A stretch of 64,000 nt of DNA, taken from contig NZ_JNYZ01000028.1 of NCBI RefSeq assembly GCF_000717335.1, forward strand, positions 48,672 through 112,671. Direction: 5' to 3'. The notes under the pieces are model-generated. The model saw only the letters and a list, made by a program, of their open reading frames with translations, ran no database searches and was not told the origin of the DNA. Positions 53,717 to 62,064 of the stretch are shown one piece after another. Within the stretch, counting starts at the first letter, position 1; every line of letters begins with the position of its first letter. The DNA is from Amycolatopsis jejuensis (GTDB lineage Bacteria; Actinomycetota; Actinomycetes; Mycobacteriales; Pseudonocardiaceae). The position numbers were made by a program, and so were the translations under genes.

Positions 53717-54891
53717 CGCGGCAGGTCCTTCCAGGCGACGTCCTTGTCCACCCGCGGCTCGGACGGCAGCCCCAGCACACGTTCGGAGATGATGTTCCGC
53801 AGCACCTCGGTGGTACCGCCCTCGATCGAGTTCCCCTTGGCCCGCAAGTACCGGTACCCGGCCTCGCGGCCGAAGAAGTCGACCTTCTCCGGACGGCGCA
53901 TCGTCCAGTCGTCGTAACGCAGGCCCTCCTCGCCGAGCAGTTCCAGCTCCAGGCCGGACAGCTGCTGGTTCAGCTCGGCGAACGCCACCTTCATCGCGGA
54001 CCCCTCCGGCCCCGGCGCACCCGCCGTGAGCTGCTGCCGCAGCCGCGTTCCGGCCAGCCGCAACGATTCCGCTTCGACCCAGTGCTGCACCAGCCGGTCC
54101 CGCAGCTCCGGCGTGCGCAGCTCCGGACGGTCCCGCCACGTCTTCGCGATCAGCCCGATCATGCCGCCTTCCCGCGGCATTGCGGTGCCACCGATCGCGA
54201 CTCGCTCGTTCATCAGCGTGGTCTGCGCGACCTTCCAGCCCTCGCCGACCGCACCCAGCCGCTGCGCGTCCGGGATCCGCACCTCGGTGAGGAACACCTC
54301 GTTGAACTCCGCCTCACCGGTGATCTGGCGCAGCGGCCGCACCTCGACGCCCGGCGCGGTCATGTCGCACAGGAAGTACGTCATGCCCTGGTGCTTGGGC
54401 ACGTCCGGGTCGGTGCGGGTGACGAGGATGGCCCACTGCGCGTTGTGTGCGCCGGACGTCCAGACCTTCTGGCCGGTGACCACCCAGTCGTCCCCGTCGC
54501 GGACTGCGCGGGTGGCCAGCGCGGCGAGGTCGGACCCGGCACCGGGCTCGCTGAACAGCTGGCACCACACCTCCTCGCCGGTCCACAGTGGACGCAGGTA
54601 ACGCTTGCGCTGCTCGTCGGTGCCGAACGCGAGGATCGTGGGCGCGGCCATGCCGAGCCCGATCATGATCCGGCGCGGGTTGTTGTCCGGCGCGCCCGCG
54701 GCGGCGAACGCGGCATCGACGTCGGCCTGCAGAGCCCGCGGCGCGTCCTGCCCGCCGAGGCCCGCCGGGAAGTGCACCCAGGCGAGCCCGGCGTCGAAAC
54801 GGGCCCGCAGGAAGTCCAGCGGTGCCGACGACTTCGGGTCGTGCCCGGCGAGAAAGGCGCCGACCTGGGCGCGCAGCTCCTCGTCGGTCAC
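53713..54891 (-). CDS. Acyl-CoA dehydrogenase, large partner subunit (FadE)
   Basis: 392 aa, GTG 54891 overlapping the upstream gene by GTGA. EVWCQLFSEPGAGSDLAALATRAVRDGDDWVVTGQKVWTSGAHNAQWAILVTRTDP is the FAD/substrate region; the C-terminal GNSIEGGTTEVLRNIISERVLGLP carries the EGG(T) catalytic Glu segment. Together with the small subunit it should make a heteromeric enzyme introducing an alpha-beta double bond. The bulky-substrate type (sterol side chain or cyclic acids) is typical for this architecture; the actual substrate is unknown. Confidence 0.88.
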   Translation of the reverse strand: MTDEELRAQVGAFLAGHDPKSSAPLDFLRARFDAGLAWVHFPAGLGGQDAPRALQADVDAAFAAAGAPDNNPRRIMIGLGMAAPTILAFGTDEQRKRYLRPLWTGEEVWCQLFSEPGAGSDLAALATRAVRDGDDWVVTGQKVWTSGAHNAQWAILVTRTDPDVPKHQGMTYFLCDMTAPGVEVRPLRQITGEAEFNEVFLTEVRIPDAQRLGAVGEGWKVAQTTLMNERVAIGGTAMPREGGMIGLIAKTWRDRPELRTPELRDRLVQHWVEAESLRLAGTRLRQQLTAGAPGPEGSAMKVAFAELNQQLSGLELELLGEEGLRYDDWTMRRPEKVDFFGREAGYRYLRAKGNSIEGGTTEVLRNIISERVLGLPSEPRVDKDVAWKDLPR

Positions 54892-56114
54892 TTGGCCGCC
54901 TCCGTCCGGTACTTCTTCAGCTCCCGGCGGGCCAGCGACCGCTTGTGGACCTCGTCCGGACCGTCGGCGAGCCGCAGCGTGCGCACCCCCGACCACAGCT
55001 CGGCCAGCGGGAAGTCCTGCGACAGCCCGCCCGCGCCGTGTGCCTGGATCGCTTTGTCGAGAATCCACTCGACCGTGAGCGGCGTGGAGATCTTGATCGC
55101 CTGGATCTCGGTGTGCGCGCCCTGGTTGCCGACGGTGTCCATCAGCCACGCGGTCTTCAGCACCAGCAGCCGCTGCTGCTCGATCCGGACGCGCGACTCG
55201 GCAATCCAGTCCTGCACCACCCCGGCGTCGGCGATCGGGCGGCCGAAGGTCTCGCGCGACAGCGTGCGCCGGCACATCAGCTCCAGCGCGCGTTCCGCCA
55301 TGCCGATCGCCCGCATGCAGTGGTGGATGCGGCCCGGCCCGAGCCGGGCCTGCGCGATGGCGAATCCGGAACCCTCGTCCGCGATCAGGTTTTCCGCCGG
55401 TACCCGCACGTTGTCGAACAGCACCTCGGCGTGCCCGCCGTGGTCGCCGTCGGTGTAGCCGAACACCTGCATGCCGCGCACCACGGTGAGCCCCGGCGTG
55501 TCCCGCGGGACGAGGATCATGCTCTGCTGCTGGTGCGGCGGCGCGTCGGGATCGGTCTTGCCCATCACGATGAAGATCGCGCAGTTCGGGTTCATCGCGC
55601 CGGTGATGTACCACTTCCGGCCGTTGATGACGTACTCGTCACCCTCCCGGCGGATGCTGGTGGCGATGTTGCGCGCGTCCGACGAGGCCACGTCGGGCTC
55701 GGTCATCGCGAAGGCGGAGCGGATTTCCCCGTCCAGCAACGGTTGCAGCCACTGCTTGCGCTGCGCCTCGCTGCCGAACATGGTGAGTACTTCCATGTTC
55801 CCGGTGTCCGGTGCGGCGCAGTTGACCGCGATCGGGGCGAGGTGCGGGCTGCGGCCGGTGATCTCGGCCAGCGGCGCGTATTGGAGGTTGGTGAGCCCCG
55901 CCCCATGATCGCCGGGCAGGAAGAAGTTCCACAGACCGCGTTTGCGGGCCTCGGCCTTCAGCTCGGCGACGATCGGCGGCGTCGACCACGGGTCGGCGCG
56001 CTCCGCCACCTGCTCGTGGAAGACCGCCTCGGCGGGGTAGATGTGCGAATCCATGAATTCGAGCAGCTGCCCGCGCAGCTCCTCGGTACGGGCGTCGAAC
56101 GCGAAGTCCATCAC
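54888..56114 (-). CDS. Acyl-CoA dehydrogenase of the ACAD10/11-like branch
   Basis: 408 aa; GTG 56114 (or ATG 56111) after GAGGAGAA, overlapping the kinase gene. FMDSHIYPAEAVFHEQV, FFLPGDHGAGLTNLQYAPLAEITGRS, FAMTEPDVASSDARNIATSIRREGDEYVINGRKWYITGAMNPNC, and RTLSRETFGRPIADAGVVQDWIAESRVRIEQ place it with the large-type ACADs that, in animals, are fused to an APH kinase domain (ACAD10/11). Here the kinase is the adjacent overlapping gene, so the two likely act in succession on a 4-hydroxyacyl-CoA. That reaction is established for ACAD11-like systems and inferred here. Confidence 0.87.
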   Translation of the reverse strand: MMDFAFDARTEELRGQLLEFMDSHIYPAEAVFHEQVAERADPWSTPPIVAELKAEARKRGLWNFFLPGDHGAGLTNLQYAPLAEITGRSPHLAPIAVNCAAPDTGNMEVLTMFGSEAQRKQWLQPLLDGEIRSAFAMTEPDVASSDARNIATSIRREGDEYVINGRKWYITGAMNPNCAIFIVMGKTDPDAPPHQQQSMILVPRDTPGLTVVRGMQVFGYTDGDHGGHAEVLFDNVRVPAENLIADEGSGFAIAQARLGPGRIHHCMRAIGMAERALELMCRRTLSRETFGRPIADAGVVQDWIAESRVRIEQQRLLVLKTAWLMDTVGNQGAHTEIQAIKISTPLTVEWILDKAIQAHGAGGLSQDFPLAELWSGVRTLRLADGPDEVHKRSLARRELKKYRTEAAK

Positions 56115-57136
56115 TTCTCCTCGGTGAGCGTCTTGGTGCCCTGCGCGATCAAGGGGGCCACGGCGGCGCCGATCTGGTCGAAGCCGGTGCCCACGGTTTG
56201 GCCCTGCTGGTAACGGAAGTAGATGCCTTCCAGGATCACCGCGAGCTTGAAGTACGCAAAGCCGATGTACCAGTTCAGCGCCGACAAGTCACGGCCGGAC
56301 CGCTGCGCGTAGCGCGCGATGACCTCATCGGTGCCCGGATACCCGGCGGCGGCGCTGGCGTTGGACACCATCGGCAGCGACATCTGGTCTCGTTGCGCGT
56401 ACGTGATCATGAGGCCGAGGTCGGTGAGCGGGTCGCCGAGCGTGGACATCTCCCAGTCCAGCACCGCGGTGATCCGGTCTTCGCCGTCGACGAGCACGTT
56501 GTCGAGCCGGTAGTCGCCGTGCACGATCGACGGCGTGCCGGACACCGGGATCGCCGCCGCGAGACCGGCGTGCAGCTCGTCCGCGCCCGGCAGATCGCGG
56601 CTCCGTGACCCGTCGAGCTGTTTCTTCCACCGCCGCAGCTGCCGTTCCAGAAACCCTTCCGGGCGGCCGAAATCGCCGAGCCCGACGGCTTCCGGATCGA
56701 CCGAGTGCAGGTCGACGAGCGTGTCGACGAGCGAATCCGCAAGCGCCCTGGTGCGCTCTGGCCCGAGTTTTTCGAGCTCTTCGGCCATGCGGTACGGCGT
56801 GCCCTCGACGTACTCCATCACGTAGAACTGCGCGCCGAGCACGTCCGCGTCCTCGCACAGCAGGACGGTTTCCGGCACCGGCACCGGCGTCCCCGAAAGC
56901 CCGCTCATCACCCGGAACTCACGCCGCATGTCGTGCGCGGTGGGCAGAACGTGGCCGAGCGGCGGGCGGCGGACCACCCAGCGGCGCGTGCCGTCGGACA
57001 CGATGTAGGTGAGGTTGGACCGCCCGCCCTGCACCACGTCCGCGGTGAGGGCGCCGGACACGAGCCCGGGCCGCTCGCGGTCGAGATGAGTACGCAGCCG
57101 CCCCAGGTCGAGGCCGGGCGGGTCGGTGGGGGTCAT
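56111..57136 (-). CDS. APH-family phosphotransferase (ACAD10/11 kinase-like)
   Basis: 341 aa. VQGGRSNLTYIVSDGTRRWVVRRPPLGHVLPTAHDMRREFRVMSGLSGTPVPVPETV, MEYVEGTPYR, the catalytic loop IVHGDYRLDNVLVD and the Mg site AVLDWEMSTLGDPLTDLG are diagnostic of the APH-type kinases next to acyl-CoA dehydrogenases. Overlaps the ACAD start by 4 bp. Expected to phosphorylate the 4-hydroxyl of an acyl-CoA before elimination. LvaA of the levulinate pathway is a comparable case. Confidence 0.88.
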   Translation of the reverse strand: MTPTDPPGLDLGRLRTHLDRERPGLVSGALTADVVQGGRSNLTYIVSDGTRRWVVRRPPLGHVLPTAHDMRREFRVMSGLSGTPVPVPETVLLCEDADVLGAQFYVMEYVEGTPYRMAEELEKLGPERTRALADSLVDTLVDLHSVDPEAVGLGDFGRPEGFLERQLRRWKKQLDGSRSRDLPGADELHAGLAAAIPVSGTPSIVHGDYRLDNVLVDGEDRITAVLDWEMSTLGDPLTDLGLMITYAQRDQMSLPMVSNASAAAGYPGTDEVIARYAQRSGRDLSALNWYIGFAYFKLAVILEGIYFRYQQGQTVGTGFDQIGAAVAPLIAQGTKTLTEEK

Positions 57137-57193
57137 CGTGAGGACTCCATTCTTACCGGTCCGTGCAGTTTGTGCGAGGGTCCAGATCGGGGA

Positions 57194-57646
57194 TCAAGCG
57201 ATGAGCCGCGCGACCATCTCGGCCACGCACGCGGGTTTCGCCTCGCCTTCGATCTCGATGGTCCAGCGGATCACGGCCTGCTTGCCACCGGCCACGTCGG
57301 TGACCTCGGTGAGATCGGCGCTGCCGCGGACCCGCGAGCCCACCTTCACCGGCTGCGGGAACCGCACTTTGTTGAGCCCGTAGTTGATCCCCATCTTCAA
57401 GCCCTCGACGCGGTAGATCTGCGGGCCGAACGACGGAATCAGCGACAGCGTGAGGAATCCGTGCGCGATCGTGCTGCCGAACGGGCCGGTGGCAGCCTTT
57501 TCGGCATCGAGGTGGATCCACTGGTGGTCGCCGGTGGCGTCGGCGAAGAGCTGGACCTGCTCCTGGGTGACGGTGTGCCACTCGCTCTCGCCAAGGTGCT
57601 CGCCGGTCGCGCCGGCCAGCTCGGTCAGGTCGGAGAACACGCGCAT
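57194..57646 (-). CDS. MaoC-type (R)-specific enoyl-CoA hydratase
   Basis: 150 aa. The hot-dog-fold motif FADATGDHQWIHLDAEKAATGPFGSTIAHGFLTLSL carries the Asp-His pair of the hydratase-2 site. It would hydrate the double bond made by the dehydrogenases, giving an (R)-3-hydroxyacyl-CoA. 6 bp downstream of the SDR gene and 58 bp upstream of the kinase gene. Confidence 0.9.
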   Translation of the reverse strand: MRVFSDLTELAGATGEHLGESEWHTVTQEQVQLFADATGDHQWIHLDAEKAATGPFGSTIAHGFLTLSLIPSFGPQIYRVEGLKMGINYGLNKVRFPQPVKVGSRVRGSADLTEVTDVAGGKQAVIRWTIEIEGEAKPACVAEMVARLIA

Positions 57647-57651
57647 CGGGA

Positions 57652-58407
57652 TCAGTCCTTCGGTCCGCCGGCGACGTAGATGACCTGGCCGGACACGAAG
57701 CCCGCGCCCTCGCTCACGAGGAACGACGTGACGTTCGCGATGTCATCGGGCGTGCCGACGCGCTGCACCGGGATCTGCGACGCCGCCGCGGCCTTGAAGT
57801 CCTCGAAGCTCATCCCGAGCCGTTCGGCGGTGGCGGCGGTCATGTCGGTGGCGATGAACCCGGGCGCGATCGCGTTGGCGGTGACGCCGAACTTGCCGAG
57901 CTCGATGGCGAGCGTCTTGGTGAAGCCCTGCATACCCGCCTTGGCCGCGGAGTAGTTGACCTGCCCGCGGTTGCCCAGCGCCGAAGTGCTGGACAGGTTC
58001 ACGATCCGGCCCCACTTCTCCTGCGTCTGGTACTTCTGCACTTCGCGCGTCATCAGGAACGAGCCGCGCAGGTGCACGTTCAGCACCGAGTCCCAGTCCT
58101 GCTCGGTCATCTTGAACAGCAGGTTGTCGCGCGTGATACCGGCGTTGTTGACCAGCACGGTCGGCGCGCCCAGCTCCTCGGCGACCCGCGTTACGGCCGC
58201 CTCGACCTGCCCGGCGTCACTCACGTCGAGCGCGACGCCGATCGCGCGGCCACCCGCCGCGGTGATCTCCTCGGCGCCGTTGCGGACTCCGCCCTCGTCG
58301 AGGTCGAGCAGCCCGACGGCGAACCCGTCGGAGGCGAGGCGGCGGGCGACGGCAGCACCGATGCCACGGCCGGCACCGGTCACGATGGCCACACGGGAAG
58401 CGGTCAC
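57652..58407 (-). CDS. FabG-like 3-oxoacyl reductase (SDR)
   Basis: 251 aa, GTG 58407 with GAGGAGA upstream; an upstream in-frame start is ignored. TGAGRGIG, NNAGITRDNLLFKMTEQDWDSVLNVHLRGSFLMTR, SSTSALGNRGQVNYSAAKAG (Ser-Tyr-Lys) and NAIAPGFIATDMT are FabG-type. It would oxidise the 3-hydroxyacyl-CoA from MaoC. First gene of the operon, 76 bp downstream of the TAAGCG palindrome. Confidence 0.9.
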   Translation of the reverse strand: MTASRVAIVTGAGRGIGAAVARRLASDGFAVGLLDLDEGGVRNGAEEITAAGGRAIGVALDVSDAGQVEAAVTRVAEELGAPTVLVNNAGITRDNLLFKMTEQDWDSVLNVHLRGSFLMTREVQKYQTQEKWGRIVNLSSTSALGNRGQVNYSAAKAGMQGFTKTLAIELGKFGVTANAIAPGFIATDMTAATAERLGMSFEDFKAAAASQIPVQRVGTPDDIANVTSFLVSEGAGFVSGQVIYVAGGPKD

Positions 58408-58482
58408 GGGGGTCTCCTCTTCTTCGGGGAAGGCGCACGTCTTCGCGCAGGGTGCCACGGCACGACGCCCGGCGCTGGCTGC

Positions 58483-58496
58483 TAAGCGTACGCTTA
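58483..58496. promoter_or_regulatory. Operator-like palindrome TAAGCG-TA-CGCTTA
   Basis: Perfect 14-bp inverted repeat upstream of the acyl-CoA operon, with the same half-sites and spacing as the site at 47084-47099. Extended to 16 bp, the outer pair is mismatched here. Confidence 0.72.
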
Positions 58497-58537
58497 TTAC
58501 GGGTAGTTGGCGAGACCCGGCTCCCGATCGGGCCGGT

Positions 58538-59182
58538 TCAGCGGCGCCCGGCCGGCGCGGCGAGGGCGGCCAGTGCCAGCAGTTCGGTGAGCGCCATCCC
58601 GCGTTCGACCAGGCCGAGCGGGATGAGCAGCCACCAGCGTTGATCGGTCAGTGCGGCAACCAGAACTGCGCCCAGGATCACGGCGAACCACGCCAGCGAC
58701 GCCGCCGCGAGCAGCCGCGCGAGGAACCGGCGGCGCGGCGAATCCGGGAACGCGGCACGGGCGGCGACCAGCACGGCCACCGGCAGGCACACGAACGCCA
58801 CGACGCTCGCGATCCGGTGCACCGTGCCCCCGGCGCCGGACGCGGTCACGCTCGTCCAGTCCGTCTTCGGGAACGCGACGATCGTCAGCAGCCCGGCCGT
58901 CCACAGCGCTCCGAGCACCGCCGCGGCGACCGGCAGCCGCCGTTGCAGCCGCAGTACCGTGAACGCGACCGCCGAACCGGCCGCGACCAGCACCACCGCG
59001 AGGTCGAACACCCATTTGTGGTCGGACAGGCCGTACTCGCTGATGGTCCGGCGGGTCACGCTGATCTCGTCGGTGGGCGGCACCAGCTGCAGCAGCAGGA
59101 CCAGCGCGGCGCCGAGGACGAGCGCGCCGATCCCGGCCAGGGAGAACAACGTGGGGCGGCGATCGGCGGGCACGGTCGTCAT
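58538..59182 (-). CDS. DUF998 membrane protein
   Basis: 214 aa with six hydrophobic segments. VPPTDEISVTRRTISEYGL (between helices 1 and 2) and AFPKTDWTSVTASGAGGTVHRIASVVAFV are the DUF998 pattern. Function unknown. Separate from the acyl-CoA operon: its stop lies 42 bp beyond the palindrome. Confidence 0.85.
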   Translation of the reverse strand: MTTVPADRRPTLFSLAGIGALVLGAALVLLLQLVPPTDEISVTRRTISEYGLSDHKWVFDLAVVLVAAGSAVAFTVLRLQRRLPVAAAVLGALWTAGLLTIVAFPKTDWTSVTASGAGGTVHRIASVVAFVCLPVAVLVAARAAFPDSPRRRFLARLLAAASLAWFAVILGAVLVAALTDQRWWLLIPLGLVERGMALTELLALAALAAPAGRR

Positions 59183-59221
59183 GGGACCAGTGTGCCGGGC
59201 GCCGGATGTGCCCGCGGTGAG

Positions 59222-60301
59222 TCAGGCCGCGCGGCCCGATCCGGTGACCTGCGCGCGGACCGTGCGCAGTGCGTGATGGTCCACTGTGGACGGTTCGGCG
59301 GACAGCCAGCCGCCGATCTCGTGCAGGAACAGCTCCGGCGTCATCGGCGGACCGGGCTCGCCGTCCGGTTCGGCAGTGGTGACCTCGCCGTTTCGGCTGG
59401 GGTACACGATCATCGCGCCGCGCAGCGCGATGCCGGGCAGCAGCTCGCGGTAGTGGCCGAGGCTCTCGGCGAGCCGCGTGCCGCCGCCGCGGAACGGGCG
59501 GCCGTTGCGCAGCAGCCGTCCGTCCTCGGCGGTTTCGTAGTGCCCGGGCAGCCACAGCTTCGATTCGATGAGCACCAGGCGTTTTCCGCACAGCACCGCG
59601 TGGTCGACGTCCGCGAACACCGACCCCGGCCAGGCGAGACCGTGGAAGATGCGCGCGCCGGGCAACCTGGTCAGGTACCGCTGGAGCAGGTCGGCTGTGA
59701 GCCGTTCGGCCAGTTCGTCGGCCTCCGTACCGGGCGCGCCGAACACTGCGGTACCACCGAATTCCTCGGCGAACGCCTGCCGGGCCTGCCGCGCGGCGAG
59801 GTACCCGCGCGCAAGCCGGTGTACCAGCAATGCCGTGCCTGCGGTCAGGGTGAGCCACACGATCAGCACCGGCGGCGTGAAGTCCACCCCGGTGACCAGC
59901 GGCAACAGCACCAGCACCGCTCCCGCGACCGCGGCGACCACCGGAGCGTGCCCCGGGCCGCGCCGCCGTCCGTGCCGCATCCGCAGGTCTTCCCCGGCGA
60001 ATGCCCACCATTCGAGGTCCTCGGGCGCGATGTCCGTCGCTTCGGGCGCGAAGCCGGGTTCGTCGCCGAACCGCCGCCGGGGCCGGGGTTTGGGCAATGT
60101 GGGTACGCGCGCACCGGCGTCGTAGCGCGCGCGGCGAGTGGGGTTACCGAGAGTGTCGTAGGCCTCGCGCAGAAGCTGGAACGTGCCGACCGTGCCACCC
60201 GCATCCGGGTGCAACGTCTTGGCCAACCGGCGATAGGCGGCCTTGATCTCCGTGGGCGACGCAGTCTTCCCCACGCCGAGTACCGCGTAGTAGTCGGGCA
60301 C
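59222..60301 (-). CDS. Membrane protein fusing a J domain to a NERD domain
   Basis: 359 aa from GTG 60301 (VPDYYAVLGV); the longer frame is unneeded. Residues 2-65 are a J domain with the HPD motif (LAKTLHPDAGG). Two hydrophobic helices follow at about 115-165. The C-terminal half contains a NERD (nuclease-related) domain (GARIFHGLAWPGSVFADVDHAVLCGKRLVLIESKLW, with the D-x-D-H and ESK residues of the restriction-endonuclease-like core). The ESK triad suggests nuclease chemistry is possible. Role unknown; the J domain implies a DnaK partner at the membrane. Confidence 0.85.
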   Translation of the reverse strand: MPDYYAVLGVGKTASPTEIKAAYRRLAKTLHPDAGGTVGTFQLLREAYDTLGNPTRRARYDAGARVPTLPKPRPRRRFGDEPGFAPEATDIAPEDLEWWAFAGEDLRMRHGRRRGPGHAPVVAAVAGAVLVLLPLVTGVDFTPPVLIVWLTLTAGTALLVHRLARGYLAARQARQAFAEEFGGTAVFGAPGTEADELAERLTADLLQRYLTRLPGARIFHGLAWPGSVFADVDHAVLCGKRLVLIESKLWLPGHYETAEDGRLLRNGRPFRGGGTRLAESLGHYRELLPGIALRGAMIVYPSRNGEVTTAEPDGEPGPPMTPELFLHEIGGWLSAEPSTVDHHALRTVRAQVTGSGRAA

Positions 60302-60607
60302 GGTCGGGTTCCACCTCCGGATGGCTGCCCGCGCAACGATATGGGGTCGCCGGATCGACGTGCCACCCACCTCCGCGGCGCGCCGGAGTGAACGGCCGGA
60401 CGGGGTTTCGGGGTGGTGTTTTTCCGTCAGGGGAGCGGAAGTGCCGCCGGATCGCATCGGGTGCCGGGCGGCCGGAAATGCCCGTTCCTGCCGGTCGGTA
60501 CGCGTGCTCTCCCCCGCTCCGGTTCGGGCACCTTTCCCGGCGCACCCCTTCCGGCCTCGCACATCTTATGTTAAGAAACCTTACTAACTATTGGATGGAG
60601 GCACGAC
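60302..60607. other. Divergent promoter region of the J/NERD and APC genes
   Basis: 306 bp without a gene. Apart from the AT-rich dyad at 60571-60587 and the GGAGG ribosome site of the transporter (60597-60601), nothing is recognisable. Confidence 0.5.
60571..60587. promoter_or_regulatory. ROK-type operator-like dyad TTANNAA-N3-TTNNTAA
   Basis: Reads TTAAGAAACCTTACTAA, 20 bp upstream of the transporter start. The TTA..AA...TT..TAA layout is that described for ROK-family (NagC/XylR-type) repressors. The second gene of this operon is a ROK sugar kinase without a DNA-binding domain, so the regulator must be elsewhere. Confidence 0.55.
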
Positions 60608-62032
60608 GTGAGCTCACCCACCCGTCCGGGGGACTCCGCGACCCTTCCGCGGACCGGTCTCGAACGCCGGATCGGGCCGCTGCAGGCGACCGCGATCAAC
60701 ATGACGCAGATGTGCGGGATCGGCCCGTTCGTCACCATCCCCGCGATGGTCGTGACGATGGGCGGCCCGCAGGCGATGTTCGGCTGGATCATCGGCGCGG
60801 TCATCGCCCTCGCCGACGGGCTCGTGTGGGCCGAGCTCGGCGCCGCCCTCCCCGGTGCCGGTGGGACCTACATCTACCTGCGCGAAGCGTTCCAGTACCG
60901 CTCCGGCAGGCTGATGCCGTTCCTCTTCGCCTGGAGCGCGGTGCTGTTCATCCCGCTGATCATGTCCACCGGCATCATCGGGCTCGTCCAGTACCTCGGG
61001 TACCTGGTCCCCGGCGTGACCGGTGACGGCGGCGTCACCCCGCTGGGCAAGGTCATCGGCATCGGGATCGTCGTGCTGATCGTGCTCGCGCTGTTCCGCC
61101 GGATCGGCCAGATCGGCAAGCTGACCACCGCGTTGTTCGTGGTGATGCTGTGCGCGGTGCTGGCCGTGATCGCCGCGGCGTTCAGCCATTTCGACGCGCA
61201 CCAGGCGTTCGCCTTCACCCCGGGCGCGTTCGGCTCGGGCGGGGCGTTCTGGTCCGGGCTCGGCGCGGGTCTCGTGATCGCCGTGTACGACTACCTCGGC
61301 TACAACACCACGGCCTACCTCGGCGGCGAGGTCCGCGCGCCGGGCCGCACCATCCCGCGCTCGATCCTGTTCTCCATCCTCGGCATCATGTCGCTGTATT
61401 TCCTGCTGCAGGTCGGGGTTCTGGGCTCGACGCCGCTGGCGGAGATCAAGACGGCGACGTCGGTGGCGTCGTCGGTGCTCGAGCAGGCGTGGGGCTCGGT
61501 CGCGGCGAAAATCATCACCGTGCTGATCGTGATCGCCGCGGTCGGTTCGGTGTTCGCGGGTCTGCTCGGCGGGTCGCGGGTGCCGTTCGAAGCCGCGCGC
61601 GACAAGGTTTTCCTGCCGGTTTTCGGGAAACTGCACCCGAAGCTCAACCTGCCGACCGCCGGGGTACTCGCCATGGGACTGGTCACCGCGATCGGGTCGC
61701 TGTTCACTCTCACCGACGTGATCAACGCCGCCGTCACGGTGCTGGTGCTGATCCAGTCGCTGGCGCAGGTCGCGGCGATCGTCGTGCTGCGGCGTCGTCA
61801 ACCCGGGTTGAAGCGGCCGTACCGGCAGTGGCTGTATCCGGTGCCGACGATTGTCGCGCTGGCCGGGTGGGTGTACGTGTTCCACTCCGCGACGCAGCTG
61901 TCGAAACTGCTGGCCGTCGGCTGGGTCGTCCTCGGTGTTCTCGCCTTCCTTGCTTACGCCGCCAAGGAAAAGGTGTGGCCGTTCGGTCCCAAGGAGATCC
62001 GGGAAGCGTTCGCCGCGGGATCGCAGGCATGA
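60608..62032 (+). CDS. APC-superfamily permease
   Basis: 474 aa, GTG 60608 with GGAGG upstream. Twelve helices; GPLQATAINMTQMCGIGPFVTIPAM in helix 1, LGAALPGAGGTYIYLREAFQY, and EVRAPGRTIPRSILFSI are typical of the amino-acid/polyamine/organocation family. The protein is closest in layout to broad amino-acid or amine carriers. It ends in an ATGA overlap with a 12-codon mini-ORF leading into the sugar kinase gene. Confidence 0.87.
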   Translation: MSSPTRPGDSATLPRTGLERRIGPLQATAINMTQMCGIGPFVTIPAMVVTMGGPQAMFGWIIGAVIALADGLVWAELGAALPGAGGTYIYLREAFQYRSGRLMPFLFAWSAVLFIPLIMSTGIIGLVQYLGYLVPGVTGDGGVTPLGKVIGIGIVVLIVLALFRRIGQIGKLTTALFVVMLCAVLAVIAAAFSHFDAHQAFAFTPGAFGSGGAFWSGLGAGLVIAVYDYLGYNTTAYLGGEVRAPGRTIPRSILFSILGIMSLYFLLQVGVLGSTPLAEIKTATSVASSVLEQAWGSVAAKIITVLIVIAAVGSVFAGLLGGSRVPFEAARDKVFLPVFGKLHPKLNLPTAGVLAMGLVTAIGSLFTLTDVINAAVTVLVLIQSLAQVAAIVVLRRRQPGLKRPYRQWLYPVPTIVALAGWVYVFHSATQLSKLLAVGWVVLGVLAFLAYAAKEKVWPFGPKEIREAFAAGSQA

Positions 62033-62064
62033 GCGGCCTGGTCATCGATGGGACCCGCGCGTGA
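62029..62064 (+). CDS. 11-residue mini-ORF linking permease and kinase
   Basis: ATG 62029 overlaps the permease stop (ATGA) and its own TGA overlaps the kinase GTG (GTGA). It encodes MSGLVIDGTRA. It may only be a translational-coupling device; no protein function is claimed. Confidence 0.35.
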   Translation: MSGLVIDGTRA

